Assembly: GCF_008831285.2 (NCBI RefSeq)
Contig: NC_045141.1
Span: forward strand, 2,544,001-2,608,000
Direction of reading: 5' to 3'
Length of the DNA stretch: 64,000 bases
DNA from: Nymphaea colorata
Taxonomy: Eukaryota > Streptophyta > Magnoliopsida > Nymphaeales > Nymphaeaceae
The position numbers and the translations under genes are program-made. Below, piece after piece: positions 35,661-47,372 of the stretch; position 1 is the stretch's first letter; every line of letters begins with the position of its first letter. Below the pieces are notes generated by a model. That model made no database searches. It had not been told where the DNA came from and saw nothing but the letters and a program-made list of their open reading frames with translations.

Positions 35661-36140
35661 CTTCCTCTCCTCATGACCAAAGAAGATAGCCTTCAATCTC
35701 TATTTTAGAGACAAGAGGCTATGCTCAAGTACACCGGGAGCATAGAAAGATGAGATAGTCTTTCATTTTATGATTAAATCATCATCCCTTTAATTTCTTT
35801 CATATTTTCTTTCCTCCCTTCTTCCTCTCCCCATGGCCAAAGGAGATAGCTCTCAATCTTTATTTTAAAGTCAAGAGGTTATACTCAAGTGCACCGAGAG
35901 CATGAGAATATGAGATGATCTTTCATTTCCATGCTTGAGTCATGTTATTTCATTTCTTGAAAATAGTCTTGTCTTGCTTTCTCTCTTCCTCATTTCTTCA
36001 TGGCTAAAAGAGATAGCTCTCAATCTCTATTTTAAAGTCAAGAGGCTATGCTCAAATGCACAGGGAGCATGAGAAGATGAGATGATATTTTTTTTCATAG
36101 TTGAATCATGCTCTCCCTCTCAGTTGAATCTCTATATCTC
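35661..36140. repeat. Three tandem units of about 160-167 bp
   Basis: CTTCCTCTCCTCATGACC-type sequence recurs with its CATG at 35672, 35832 and 35999. Each unit has GAGATAGC(T/C)(C/T)TCAATCT, AAGAGGCTATGCTCAA, a GCACCGGGAGCAT-like box and GATGAGAT. Non-coding, inside the candidate LTR. Confidence 0.85.
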
Positions 36141-36760
36141 TTTTTTCTTTCTTGAATATTGTCTACATATTATCCATGCATAATTGTTTGGTTTTCTATT
36201 TATATGTGGTGAGAATGAAAGTATGGTTTGAGAATTTTTACCTTTATATTAATTTTTGAGGTTGGGACTTGTCCAACCCGGGGAGAACCCTCACGAAATA
36301 TGTATATTTTAATATACATTTGCATGTCATTTTGCTTGATAGTTTTTTTTTTAATCATCTAATTAAGAACCCTAATGAACATCTTATTATGTTGTTTGAG
36401 CTTCTTCCATACCCAATGGTGGAGGAAACATATTCCCTTGCAACCAATGTAATAATAACATTCTATGTTTATATAAATCATATTTTCCAAAATATTTTCA
36501 AAAGAAACCTTCTAATGTGGCTATGGAGACTTAGCTTAGGCTCTTGCATGAGTCCAAGCTCCTCTCCGGCCTACATCAAACTTGAAGTCAGTTATTTTTC
36601 ATTTCTTGATTTTTAATCTCATGAAGATATGTATGTATATACATGTTATATGCATATACGTGTACATGATGATTTTTCTCTCTCTCTATGTTTCCACATT
36701 TTATTTTATAAATTTTTATATACATATGAATGCATATATATATGTGTTATATTTTCTCTC

Positions 36761-36764
<4 letters not shown>

Positions 36765-36800
<36 letters not shown>
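36765..36800. repeat. (TA)n microsatellite
   Basis: About 17 TA units within part Y. Confidence 0.9.
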
Positions 36801-36802
<2 letters not shown>

Positions 36803-37589
36803 CTCTTGTTCTTTCTCTCTCTATTTAAGTTTAAGACTTCATCTTCAAAAGCTTATACAAATATGTATACATACATATAGAGAATATATATCTTCTCCTA
36901 TTTCAAAATCTTTTATTTAGTGATCTTTGAAGTCTCTTTCTGTTTCTCTCGGCTTTTTTATGAGAATATTTCACTTCTTCCATCCTTTTTAACATTTTCC
37001 ACTTATGATTTTTTATATCTACCAACTTCACTAAGACCAAAAATCAAGTAATGGTCAAATATTGGATTCATGCTTGATGGTCTATAACCCCAATCGATTT
37101 TCAAAAATTTTTCCTTCTTATATAAGATATTTATGAAAATAAAAATCTTAGATGTATGTTATTTTAGGAATGCTCTTAAATGAATGTTATGGTAGGAATG
37201 AATGATTTTTCTTTCCAATCATATAAGATCAACGCATTCATGCATTCTCACCCACTTAATTTCACTTATGATCACAAGTACTTCTCCAAAAGAACTTAAG
37301 CAAAATGAGATAGAGCTCTCACTAGGTGGTAACCAAATAAGAGCAAAACCTCAAACCTACTTAAAGTCTTAAGAGAACACTAAAGTGATTTCAAAATGAT
37401 TTCTAAATGATATTTATAAAGATTTTTCAATTCTAGTTTTTCCCAAAATGTCTCACATTCTCAAGTGATTCTTTAAGAATCTTTTTAAAAGTTTTAAACA
37501 TCAAACTTTCGATATTTTTTTACACCGCATATAGAATCAAAAAGGTGTTTAAGCTAAAACGAAATGCATAAATGATAAACATAGCCCTT

Positions 37590-37660
37590 GGGTTGATTAC
37601 CTCCAGTAAAGGCACCGTGAACGGTTGATCCTCGTACCGACAGGCGACTCCATTTCTTTC
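37590..37660 (+). repeat. Copy 6 of the conserved approximately 60-bp motif
   Basis: GGTTGATTACCTCCAGTAAA, GGCACCGTGAACGGTTGATC and CTCGTACCGACAGGCGA: the clearest copy, about 80 bases before the end of the candidate LTR. Confidence 0.65.
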
Positions 37661-39159
37661 CTATTTCAAAACAAAACCTCATTCTTTTGGAGCACTCCAA
37701 AACTAACCAAATACCAAAAATTTTGGGGATGCAAACATGATTTTGAATTAAAATTAATTTCTTTGTTTTGAACTCAAGATGATTCATAAGTTAAAATTGT
37801 AATCGTCTTATGATCAACTTTTGGAAAAATAACTAAGTTTCCTTAGCAAACAAAATTGATTTTTGAATTCTTCCGTTGCCAAATCGTGTGATTTGGTTAG
37901 ATAGAGTTCATTTTTTTATGGAATATAGGTTTCAAATTTTTAGAAAACGTGAGATTTTCTAAACATATTTTGGCCAATATTGTGAAAGCATTGCTTATGT
38001 TTTCTTTTAAAGTTAAGTAAAGTTTACAAATTCTTACTGCAATATGACTTGGTCATTTTTTACAACTCAAATTTGAATCACTTAATTTCTTGAGAATGTA
38101 CATGTGGTGCCATTGATTTTAAGTGAAAGTGAATGCATGGAATAGAAAGAGAAATTATATGAGGCATTCATTCTTCTCTCTCTCATAATCTCGCAAAGTT
38201 CATTCATAGCAATCACACATCATACAATCTATACATGAAGATCAATTTTGATTAAAATGTAGAACTTTCTCTAAATGTGCTAATCATATTATTAAGCACA
38301 TGAATTAGAGATGCAATCCACAAGCTTGAGTCATGGATGAGAAACTCAAAACAATTAAGAATTAGGCAAATAAAGATGAAATCAAACTTTAAAATATAGA
38401 GGAAACGTGGATATCATCATTTTCCTCAAAATTGTCATAAAAATCAGATTTTATTCTGATTTAAATGGATTAAAATTAAAATATTAATTATAAAAGTGTT
38501 CGACTCTTAGAAAATGATGAAATTCAGTTTTACTCCATATGAACAAAACATCCAAGTTGGTAAAAATCATATGAAAATCATGTGCCATATGTTCTCATTC
38601 ATGTCACGGAGTTGTAAGAACCTTTCTTTCTCCTCAAAATCAAACAAAATTTCATATTCTTGTCCTAGAAGATCCATTCTTTTCTTGGACTATTAAAACA
38701 CTTTTGATCTTGTTCTTTAATGGATATAACGATTAGGGTTTTGAATTATGATCTTACATCATTTTTGAAACTCAATCATTCACATACAAGTCTGAAAATT
38801 GGTAAATGAAATCAGAAATTTCTAAAAGGCTTTTAGAGAGCTGATTAGGTAGGGCTAGAACATTTTTATTGTTCTTCAAAACATAGCCACTTTATGGCTG
38901 AAAATTGGCATCTCAAATATATAAAATTTGACATTCTTAAGCTAATTCCTATAAAACATGGTCTGATTTCAACAACTTACATACACCTTACGTATGGATT
39001 GCTGAAATTAAATAAATTTTAAGATGAAATGAAAGTGATTTCATTGCTTTGTACTATGAAAATCAATAAAATGATTTATTTTCTTAAAAACCAGTTTGGA
39101 AACATGTCCCAACCCAATTTTAAGAGAGGAAAATAATTTTTAACAAGAGATTGCACATA

Positions 39160-39161
<2 letters not shown>

Positions 39162-39238
<77 letters not shown>
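39162..39238. repeat. (TA)n microsatellite
   Basis: About 38 TA units at the end of repeat arm B. Confidence 0.95.
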
Positions 39239-39240
<2 letters not shown>

Positions 39241-39467
39241 TACTCTTTAAAATGAAATTTTATCAAGGGACCACATAACTCACAAATAATGATGATTCAT
39301 GGGTGAGTTCTTTTACGTAAGAAGATTGAAAACTTGTTTCAAATCTCCCCTACTACCCTTGATCAATCGAAAAAACATGAAACAAAATTACTTTAAATAG
39401 AAAGAGATAAATCAATGCTCAAGCTAGTCCATCCTTAGTTTCGCCATTCAAATGTGTATTACATTCA

Positions 39468-41547
39468 TGACAATGCATCCATCCTTAATAGGCTTTTTTG
39501 TCATATATATTGTAGCAAAATCACCCTCTCACCGTGGGATTCCCTCATGGTGGGAGTTCAAAATGGTTGTTAAGCTGGTTGTTTTGAAAGGAACGTGACC
39601 TTGGGGGCTCTTTTCAAAATTTGATTCATGGTTCATTTTTTTAAAAAACGACTCATGCATGCATTATGCATTAACATGTACATTTAATCGTAGGTTTTCT
39701 CTAGCTGGATATCATTTCCAGCTATAAAATAAATGAAAATAAACCTCTCCCATGAATTACTGAAATTAAAATAAACCAACAATAAGCTAAAGTAGATGAG
39801 AAATGAGTTAAAATCACTTACCTTATGGTCGGTCTTGATGTTTGATCTTCTTCTTCACTTGTTTTTTAAATCGAGCAATCATAAGTAAGAATCCAAGCTT
39901 GGATTCGAACTTAACAAAACTAGAAGAAGAATAGTTTGCTTGCTAGAACTTGCAGTAGGAAACAGAGCTTCTCACCATGAAAATCCTAAGGGTTCATTTA
40001 AGCACCCAATCTTAGCAAAATAAATGAACAGAATAGAGGAAAATGAAGAAGAAAATAGGAGAAAGGAGAAAGGGGGCTTGGACGAATTCTTCTTCTCCTC
40101 CTTGGCTTCTCCTTCTTAGCTCCTTAGCTACAACAACTTGATGCAATACTCAAAAATTCGTCCTCCCCTTGGTTGCCAAAGGAGGGTTTATATAGAGGAG
40201 AAGAATGGTTCAACCACCTTTTTTAATTCGCCTTGGAAGATTAATCAAGGCTTAGGGAGTTGAAAAATGGATTAAATGAGTTTTTAATGACTCTATGTAA
40301 TCATTATTATCCCATTTACACGAGCTAGGTGGGCTAGGCTAGGTGTGGTCAACCTTGGCTCAGACATAGTTGACCAACTTTAACCAAAATTTTGGACAAA
40401 AATGCCCTTGCGCAGAGCTTTGCCTTAGTTTGTTCTTTTTTTTTTTTTTGAAATCCAGCTTGTTAGGTTAAAACCTAGTTACTAAGCTCTAAATGTTATT
40501 GAATTATGACAATTCAATTAAAATTTGAATAAAATTTGAAAATTCTATCAAATTTGGTTCGAAAAGGGTATTTTCGTCCAAAACTTGATTGAAGATGGAT
40601 TTCAATTGAATCAAACTTTGGTTTGAAATATTGAATTTTAATTTGATATTTGATTTATACATTTGACAAATCCAAATGTATATGTGTCTTTCATGAACCA
40701 ATTTAGGCTCAATAATCTCAACTTGATCATAAAAGTGCAAAATGATCCAGATTGGTCAAATTTGACTAATTGAGCAAAATCAAAACTTATTTGCAAGTAG
40801 TTTGACTTTGTTTGAGGTAATTTGATAAATTTGAACTAAGAAAGCTCTTAATTGATCTAAATTATACTTTGATTGAGTTTAATCAAAGTAAATTTGATTT
40901 GGTCAAAGTCTATTTTCATCCACTGATTGGGTCGTGAGACTGACCTACCCTTTTGACTGAGTTGTGCCCATGTTGACCAAGCCTAGCTGAAATTGGCATT
41001 ACATTTTGGTGTATTATGGTCGAACCTACTTGAATTAAGTGGGTTTCACCAGCTAAAGAAGAGAGGGAGACATAAATGTCTCTTTTTTCTTAGGTTTCTA
41101 GTTATGATTTCATTTATTTCTCATTGAAAATAATTTTTTCATTTAATTGAGAGAAAATATTTTTTTTCCTTTTTTAAAAAAAATGGAGGTGTGTGACCCC
41201 TGGGGGGCTCTTGACCACATGGGATAAGTGGGGCCCACAGTGGGTTCCACATAGCATTCTAGACTGAATTAGATCCAATTCTCATATTAAAATCAAAATT
41301 TAAATTTTGCAATTGGATATGAATTTCAAATGACATTTGTAATTGAATTTGGATTTCAAATCCTAATTTTGTCATGGCTTGGATTCGTAATCCTACATTG
41401 GGATTCATGTCACGAGATAAATTAATGATTTGAACCTAAATTGTTCTTTAGATTCGAAATTGGCTTTGCAATTGCGGTTTATACAATTTTTTTGTAAAAT
41501 TTTGACATTGCTTCAATTTTGGTGTAGAAAAATTTGGGGTGTTAACA
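39468..41547 (-). mobile_element. Probable solo LTR (about 2.1 kb)
   Basis: On the minus strand it starts TGTTAACACCCCAAATTTTT (41547), very like the LTR start at 34631. It contains TATATAAACC (40194-40185), a leader of several hundred bases and a strong donor AAG|GTAAGT (GT at 39821). The left end near 39468 (TGACAATGCATCC on the plus strand) is less sure. The flanks are ATTCA and ATTAC, an imperfect 5-bp duplication. It lies downstream of the minus-strand Ty3/gypsy pol relic but has no polypurine tract next to it, so a link is unproven. Confidence 0.45.
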
Positions 41548-41967
41548 ATTACATGAATTGGCAACCACAATTCTTGAGCTGATTCCCCCAAGTATTTAGA
41601 GGATTGTGGTTTGGAACATGCAGTCTGAATGAGAAGGAAATTTGTGGACGACAACTTGTTGTATGCACTGGCTAAATACTAGAACCCTCGCATGTGTACC
41701 TTCTAGTTTCCTAGGGGTGAAATGACAATAACGTTAGATGAGTTCTCATATATTATGGGACTAGAATTACCATTTGCACACTTAGGTGATCCTTTGGAAA
41801 GGCATTTCTTTGTTAACAAGTCTAAAAGTAAAGTTGCTACTTGTTGGATGTGCAACTAGCTTCATTTGACCTAACAACATTAAACAACAAAATTCATCTT
41901 TGGTCAGACTATGATCTTCAGTCAAACTTTTTGCATTGAAAAAAGGATATGATTTAAGTAGGCTGCA

Positions 41968-42058
41968 CAACAAGCAGGGGTGGAGTGAAGAATTTTTTTA
42001 TCGCAGGGGTCAAACTATAGTTTAAAAATTTTAACAGTGGTCGAAATAAGAATTTTCA

Positions 42059-42094
<36 letters not shown>

Positions 42095-42160
42095 CTACTT
42101 TCTTAGATTTGCATATAAATTTTTAAAGTTTTTAAAATTTGGGAGGTGGGGGGGGGGGAA
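41968..42160. mobile_element. Transposon fragment with a (TA)n tract
   Basis: GCAGGGGTGGAGTGAAGAAT at its left end is a common plant transposon end and resembles the reverse complement of 12600-12648. A TA tract (42061-42090) and a G run (42146-42157) follow. Confidence 0.4.
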
Positions 42161-42169
42161 TATTTATAA

Positions 42170-42548
42170 GTGAAGTGAGCTCGAACTCACTTGTCTAAAC
42201 TCTACTTATTTATAAACAAGTCAAACTCGAGTTGAAGATTATGTTCAAAATGCTAGACGAGTCGAACTTGAGTTGTAAGAACTCGACTCAGCTCGACTAC
42301 ATAATAAATGTTGAATTATATTGACTAAATAGTTAAACGAGTAGCAATACACTAGTTTAATGTGTTAACACGTACGGACATGCTTAACATGAACGAGTTA
42401 AATGAGTCAAGCTTGATCTCGACTTTGAATTGTCGAGTCGAGCTTGAGCTTGTTTTTTTTTAGTGCAACTCGAGATCAAGTTGAGTTCGAGCTCAAGTTT
42501 TTTGAGTCGAGCTGGGCCCAACTCGTACTCCGACTTGTCCACCCTATT
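42170..42548. mobile_element. hAT-like MITE relic, ACTCGA-rich
   Basis: Both ends are rich in GAGCTCGAACTC/GAGTTCGAGCTC words in opposite orientation, and the right end reads ACTTGTCCACCCTA (reverse complement TAGGGTGGACAAGT), a typical hAT MITE end. The left end is not resolved and no target duplication was found. Confidence 0.45.
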
Positions 42549-43059
42549 TAAGATTAGAGACAAGGAAGGTCTGATCTTAATTAATGTATGTAAATAGAAC
42601 ATCAGCAAATATGGCATGACTAATTTTGTGTAGTTTGTTTTGTGGAATATCAAGTCCATCGGGCTTTTTTCTGAACCCTTATAGCAAGCTTTGGGCCGGT
42701 AATTGCCAGACCAGTTGACCTTAGGGTACCAAGTATAAAACACTCCTCGGACTTACTTACTCGAATTCAGAAGGCTTTTGAAGACTTAATATAAGCAAAA
42801 TATTCATGGATTGTTTTTTAGCTTCACGAGACTTAATACAAGCAAAATGTTCATGGAATGTTTTTTAGTTTCACAGTGTAAGCATAGGTCACATGCCCAC
42901 CTATGCCTGCAGAGCTTTGAACCAGAGGAACAACTACACTCACCCCAAGCTTATCGCTCAACTCATTTTGTTTGATAGTTTTTTCTAGCACTTTGCCAAG
43001 GTCTTTTGGGTCACAAAGCTTTTTCTTATGGCGTCTCATGCTAGACCTTTACAACTGCT

Positions 43060-45590
43060 CAATTGTCGTGCCCAACATTAATTTTTGTACATTAATCTCT
43101 CAATTTCATTGAAATTTCTTGCATATTTCAAGCCAATGCCCTTGCAGTTGTCCTCAAGACATGGGATGAGTTTAAAAATTTTAGAAATTTTGATGCATTT
43201 TTGAAACTTTCTCTAAGGGATACTATGCCTCTTAGTTGATTTGAAAATTGCTAAAAATGTGCTTACCAAAGTACAATTGTTTTGAATTTTTTGAATTACA
43301 AATTCAAGTATAGAATTTCTTGAGATGCAAAGCATTAATTGGATAAGGAATTTTGACCCATCGGCATCAATCAGCCGATAAGAATTGGGAGGTAGAATCT
43401 CTTTGATGACATATGGTCCTTCCCAGTTCGGTGCCCATTTTTCTTTAGGTCTACTCCCAAGTGGAACTATAGATCTTAGTACAAGATCATTTACCTAGAA
43501 TTTTCTTTCAATGACTGATTTAGCATAATGTCGGGCGACTCTCTTGCGATAGACTTCAGCATGTTCTGCCGCTTGTAGCCTTTTCTCGTCTAAGAGGTCT
43601 AATTGAGCAAGTCTTTTTTATTATACTTGCTAATTAGGAGTTCAATGAGTGTAGCAAATTTCATTGCTGGTTTTTGAATATGTAATGGAATGACAATTTT
43701 CGTTCATATACTAATTCTACTGGTGTAGCATTGGTGGGTGTTTGAATTGTGGTTCAATATGCCCAAAGTGTATTATGCATTTTTTCATGTCAATCTCGAC
43801 CTGTTTCAATAGTCCTTTCTAAAACACAAATCAAAATCTTGTTGGTTGTTTCTGCTTGGCCATTACCTTGAGGTTAATATGGGGTGGAAAAGTGATGTTG
43901 TATTTTGTATTTGTGACAGAGATTGCACACTTTTTCATTTTTAAAATGAGTACCGTTGTCAGAAACGATATCGTGCGGGATGCCAAATCTACACAAAGGG
44001 TTTTTGTGAATGAAAGACACTACATGTTGTCCTTCGGCTGTTTATAAAGTGATTGCTTCCAACCATTTGGTGAAGTAATCTGTGGCTGCAAGAAGATACC
44101 TATGTCCATTTGAGGCAGGTGGATTGATCGAACCAATCACGTGTTGAAGGCCCACATTGATAATGGCTAGGGTGAGCTGACCGAGTGAAGGTATGCTGCT
44201 GGAGCATGAATTGATGGTGCATGCAACTGACATTTAAATCCATCTTTTCTGGTGTAATAAAAAGTATCCCAATGTTTGCACCCGTTGTGCTTTTAAATCC
44301 ATCGAAATGTATCTCTCATATCGACTCTGGTTCGGTCATTAGGATTTGCTCATCCAAAAAATCATCATTTGTTTTAATATCCTTATATAAAGGGAAATCT
44401 ACCAATTGTTCTGTAATGACTTGACCTTTGATTGACTTCTGTGACACATATTTCAAATCATATTGCATCAACAGAACTTGCCACTTTGCTATCCTTCCAT
44501 TTAGAAATGGTTGTTCAATGATATATTTGAGTGGATTAAGTTTGAATAAAATTTTAACTTCACATGCCCATAAGTAATGTCTTAATTTTTTACGCATCCA
44601 AACCAAGACTAAGCAAGTTTTTTCCATGTGCGAGTAGTTCTTTTCATACTGCATAAATGTTTTACTGATATAATAGATGGCATGTTCTATTCGACATCCT
44701 TCTTCATATTGAGCCAAAAATCCACCACAGGCTGATTGTTAATTGTGATATAAAGAAGTAGAGGCTTCCCCAAGATTGGGGGTTTTAAAATCGACGGCCA
44801 AAGAAGGTAATTCTTGATCTTTTCGAATGAGGCCTGACATTCATGTTCTCATTCAAACTTGACTCCTTTCCGCAGTAAATGGTTGAAGGGTTCACATATC
44901 ATGGCAAGATTAGATATAAGCCTTCTGATTGAATAAATTATGCCTTGCAAGGGTTCACATCTCAATGATCGCCTTTGCTTTGGAGGGATCCATCTTGATT
45001 CCCTTTTTGCTAATCATAAATCCCAAAAGCTTACCAGATTCCACACCAAATACACATTTTTGTGGATTCAACCTAAGCTTATATTGCAAGAGTCTATCAA
45101 AAACTTCAGAGAGAATGCTGATATGATTCTCCCTTGTTTTCGACTTAATTAGTAGATCATCAACATACGCATCCATGATTTGATGCAGTTGATCATGAAA
45201 AATAACTGCCATAGTCCTTTGATATGTTGCCCCAGTGTTTTATTCAAACCATATGACATTACAGTATAGCAAAAGGTACCCCATGGAGATGTAAATGATG
45301 TTTTGGCTTGATCTTGAGCAGCCAACTTAATTTGGTTATAGATAGAATATCAATCCATAAAAGAGAACATAGCTTGACCTACGGTACTATCTACCAACAA
45401 ATCGATGTTTGGAAGTGGATAGTCATCCTTTGGTGTAGCTTTATTCAAATATCTGAAATCGATGCAGAGTCAAATTTTGTCATTTTTCTTTGAGACTATC
45501 ACGATGTTTGCTAATCATTCAGGATAGTCAATTGTTCGGATGAACCCTGCCTTTAGTAGGTCTTCTAGACCTTCGGAGGTGAGAACAAGT
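43060..45590 (-). mobile_element. Decayed Ty3/gypsy pol: reverse transcriptase, RNase H, integrase
   Basis: The minus strand reads, from 45590 down: RT start (LLKAGFIRTIDYPEWLANIV, then DFRYLNKATPKDDYPLP), YVDDLLIKSK (about 45165-45138) and LGFMISKKGI; RNase H (44717-44400) with AIYYISKTFMQYEKNYSHME, KLRHYLWACEV, GRIAKWQVLL and YVSQKSIKGQ; integrase (about 44250-43060) with HVIGSINPPASNGHRYLLAA, DYFTKWLEAI, GIPHDIVSDNGTHF and PQGNGQAE. The RNase H wording and the YxSxKxIKG segment point to the Tat lineage. Stops, frameshifts and gaps are frequent. No gag, protease or paired LTRs were seen next to it. Confidence 0.85.
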
Positions 45591-45599
45591 AATGACATC

Positions 45600-46230
45600 T
45601 CATTTAAAAAATTTTGCATGTAAACAATGATCTTAACTTGATTTAAGCTGCCTAGTTCTAATTGATCTCAGCTTGAGCTCGGATCATGCCAAATAAGAGA
45701 GAGAGTGACTTAGTGTAAATAGACAACTTAGTCTATAGCTAAAGTATGGTCTTTGTAACTCAAAGTTACTTAGTTGTAAGTTACTTTCCATAGAGGTGAA
45801 CTATCTTGAGTTCAATACAGTTTGAGGATATCAAAGTGAGTTGAGAAGGGTAGGTGACTCGATTCAATTGCTTGATTTGAGTTAGAGTGAGCTAGTTGGA
45901 GGTAGGTAAAAAGCTGATGAGCGACTTCAATGGCTCCTAGGTGTTTGTAAAGTCAAAAATTTTAATTACCCTAATTGAACTTGTCTTAGACAAGTTTAAT
46001 GGTTCTTAAATATTTACTAAAGTTTGGGTGCAAAAGATCGTTTGGTAAGGCGGCCACAACCTCTAGCTCTAGTTTTCTTAGACTCAAAGTGTTAGGTGGC
46101 TTAATGAAACAGGTTTGCACCTAGTTTAGGTGAAGAGTCTTGTATTTGAAATTGAAATGTCTTTGAAAATGAGTTCAAAGACATGGTAGCGAGAGATACA
46201 ATAATAATTGTGTAGTGAAATACTTGGGTT
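45600..46230. other. No recognised gene
   Basis: Non-coding, with AGCTTGAGCT/GAGTTAG-type words like the degenerate repeats at 22080-22760. Confidence 0.4.
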
Positions 46231-46403
46231 GTTTATAGCCGTAAATATATACATGTCAGGTGGAGCATTGACAGTGCCCTAGGAGGCGTACAGGAATGGC
46301 ATAACACGCAGGCGTGAAAAGCTAGAATACCGAGGAAATTATTGTGACATGGTACATAACGCCACAGATGCATTGCACTCACCACATGTAGGAATGCAGG
46401 CGA

Positions 46404-46535
46404 GGCGACCCGTGATCTTGATTCGGATTTGATTCGCATCCAGAAGACAAGGGCGAACCATCCACCGCAGGCGACCCGCCATCTTAATTTTCGGGTTCGA
46501 TTCGAGTTCAGAAGACAAGGGGGAACCCACTCACT
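46404..46535 (+). repeat. 66-bp tandem duplication upstream of SNRNP27
   Basis: GGCGACCCG begins at 46404 and 46470. Both units contain ATCTT, a GATTCG-like word and CAGAAGACAAGGG. They lie in the promoter or 5' leader, 75-205 bases before the ATG. Confidence 0.8.
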
Positions 46536-46591
46536 GGCTGAGGACGACGAACCACATGCGAAGAAGCCCAACCGTAAAACCTTTGTCTGCA

Positions 46592-46600
46592 AAACCCTAA
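46592..46600 (+). promoter_or_regulatory. Telo-box (AAACCCTAA)
   Basis: AAACCCTAA sits 11 bases before the ATG. This element is frequent near the start of plant housekeeping genes for ribosome and RNA processing, which suits SNRNP27. Confidence 0.6.
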
Positions 46601-46610
46601 ACCGGAGAAA

Positions 46611-47237
46611 ATGGGGGAGAAAGAAAGGCGGAAGGAGAAGGATCGTCGAGAACGAGACAGGGACAGAGATCGCGATCGAGAACGAGACCGGGACAGAGAT
46701 AGGGATCGGGATCGCGATAGGGAGCGGGACCGGGATCGTGATCGGGAACGCCGCCGTTCTCGTTCTACGGAACGTAGTCATCGCCATGTCCGGTCAGGAA
46801 CTCGCTCCCCTGACCGCCGGCTGAAATCTAGGTCCAGGTCCAGGTCGAGGTCCAGGACGAGGTCCCGGACGCCAGAAAAGCACCGGCGTCGCCATCGTTC
46901 GTCATCTCCAGATCACCAGTCACGGCTGGATAGGAAGCGCCGAAGAGACGACGATGATAAGGAGCGTCAGAGGGCAGCCGCTGCAAATGATGAGAGCAAT
47001 GCAAAGCAGCCAGCGGAGAGGTTGGGTCCAATTGAGGACGAGAACGTGGATGACACGGATGAAATGGAGTTGATGAAGAAGTTGGGGATACCGTTGGGTT
47101 TTGATTCTACGAAGGGGAAGCCGGTGCCTGGGGCCAATGTCAGTGGTGTTAGAGTTGCAACGAAACGACAGCCTAGGCAATATATGAATCGTCGGGGCGG
47201 CTTCAATCGGCCTTTGCCCGCCGAAAGGAATCGCTAG
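46611..47237 (+). CDS. SNRNP27: U4/U6.U5 tri-snRNP 27-kDa protein (SNRNP27)
   Basis: A 208-residue nuclear splicing factor of the tri-snRNP. Residues 4-50 are an R-D/R-E repeat (RDRDRDRERDRD). Residues about 50-100 are an RS domain (KSRSRSRSRSRTRSRT). Residues 100-135 are charged. Residues about 150-202 are the conserved SNRNP27 domain (DEMELMKKLGIPLGFDSTKG, then KPVPGANVSGV and QYMNRRGGFNR). The length and order match the plant proteins. The ATG at 46611 starts the known N-terminus, follows the telo-box, and the frame ends at TAG 47235-47237. The long antisense frame (46787-46233) is a shadow of the Arg/Asp repeat. A splice donor (C|GTAAGT, GT at 47246) follows the stop by eight bases, suggesting an intron in the 3' untranslated region. 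No damage is visible. Confidence 0.96.
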   Translation: MGEKERRKEKDRRERDRDRDRDRERDRDRDRDRDRDRERDRDRDRERRRSRSTERSHRHVRSGTRSPDRRLKSRSRSRSRSRTRSRTPEKHRRRHRSSSPDHQSRLDRKRRRDDDDKERQRAAAANDESNAKQPAERLGPIEDENVDDTDEMELMKKLGIPLGFDSTKGKPVPGANVSGVRVATKRQPRQYMNRRGGFNRPLPAERNR

Positions 47238-47245
47238 ACTGAATC

Positions 47246-47251
47246 GTAAGT
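47246..47251 (+). promoter_or_regulatory. Splice donor in the SNRNP27 3' UTR
   Basis: GTAAGT directly after the stop region. A possible acceptor is TCTTTACAG at about 51745, which would make the intron about 4.5 kb. Confidence 0.4.
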
Positions 47252-47372
47252 GATCAATCTTCTGACTAAATTGCTTGTTTCCCTTACGCGAATTGTTTGT
47301 GTCGGAAAGTTGCCGGAGAATTTGAATATTTTACCTGCAGATTGAAATTAGTTATGGCTCTGCTTGTGATTA

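Larger units (their letters stand above)
34631..37737 (+). mobile_element. Candidate very long LTR (about 3.1 kb)
   Basis: Starts TGTAATGACCCCAAATTTTT and ends TTTTGGGGATGCAAACA, giving a TG...CA structure with inverted CCCCAAA/TTTGGGG ends. Inside, in order: a GC-rich hairpin block (34930-35065), a TATA box (35306), a CT-rich leader, a splice donor (GT at 35554), three tandem units (35661-36140) and part Y shared with arm A. I see no primer-binding site directly after 37737, so the LTR reading is an inference from the ends and the promoter-like order. Confidence 0.45.
36240..39150 (+). repeat. Repeat arm B (parts Y then X)
   Basis: Part Y (36240-37737) matches 31560-29948 inverted, and part X (37740-39150) matches 32920-31640 inverted. 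In arm A the parts lie in the other order when read on the same strand. Non-coding; the ORFs at 36269-36920 are chance frames over (TA)n and (CT)n. Confidence 0.7.

Noticed and set aside
35661-36140. Regularly spaced repeats considered as a CRISPR array
   Set aside because: Three long diverged units without conserved short repeats or unique spacers, in a plant retrotransposon LTR; no cas genes.
36269-36920. Overlapping ORFs of 83-115 residues in part Y of the long-LTR family
   Set aside because: They do not persist in the inverted copy at 29948-31560 and run through TA and CT tracts.
44221-45152. Plus-strand ORFs (44221-44424, 44929-45152) over the Ty3/gypsy relic
   Set aside because: The complementary strand carries recognisable RT and RNase H; these are shadows.
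46233-46787. 184-residue minus-strand ORF overlapping SNRNP27
   Set aside because: Shadow of the Arg/Asp repeat on the other strand; Pro-Ile repeat translation with no domain.
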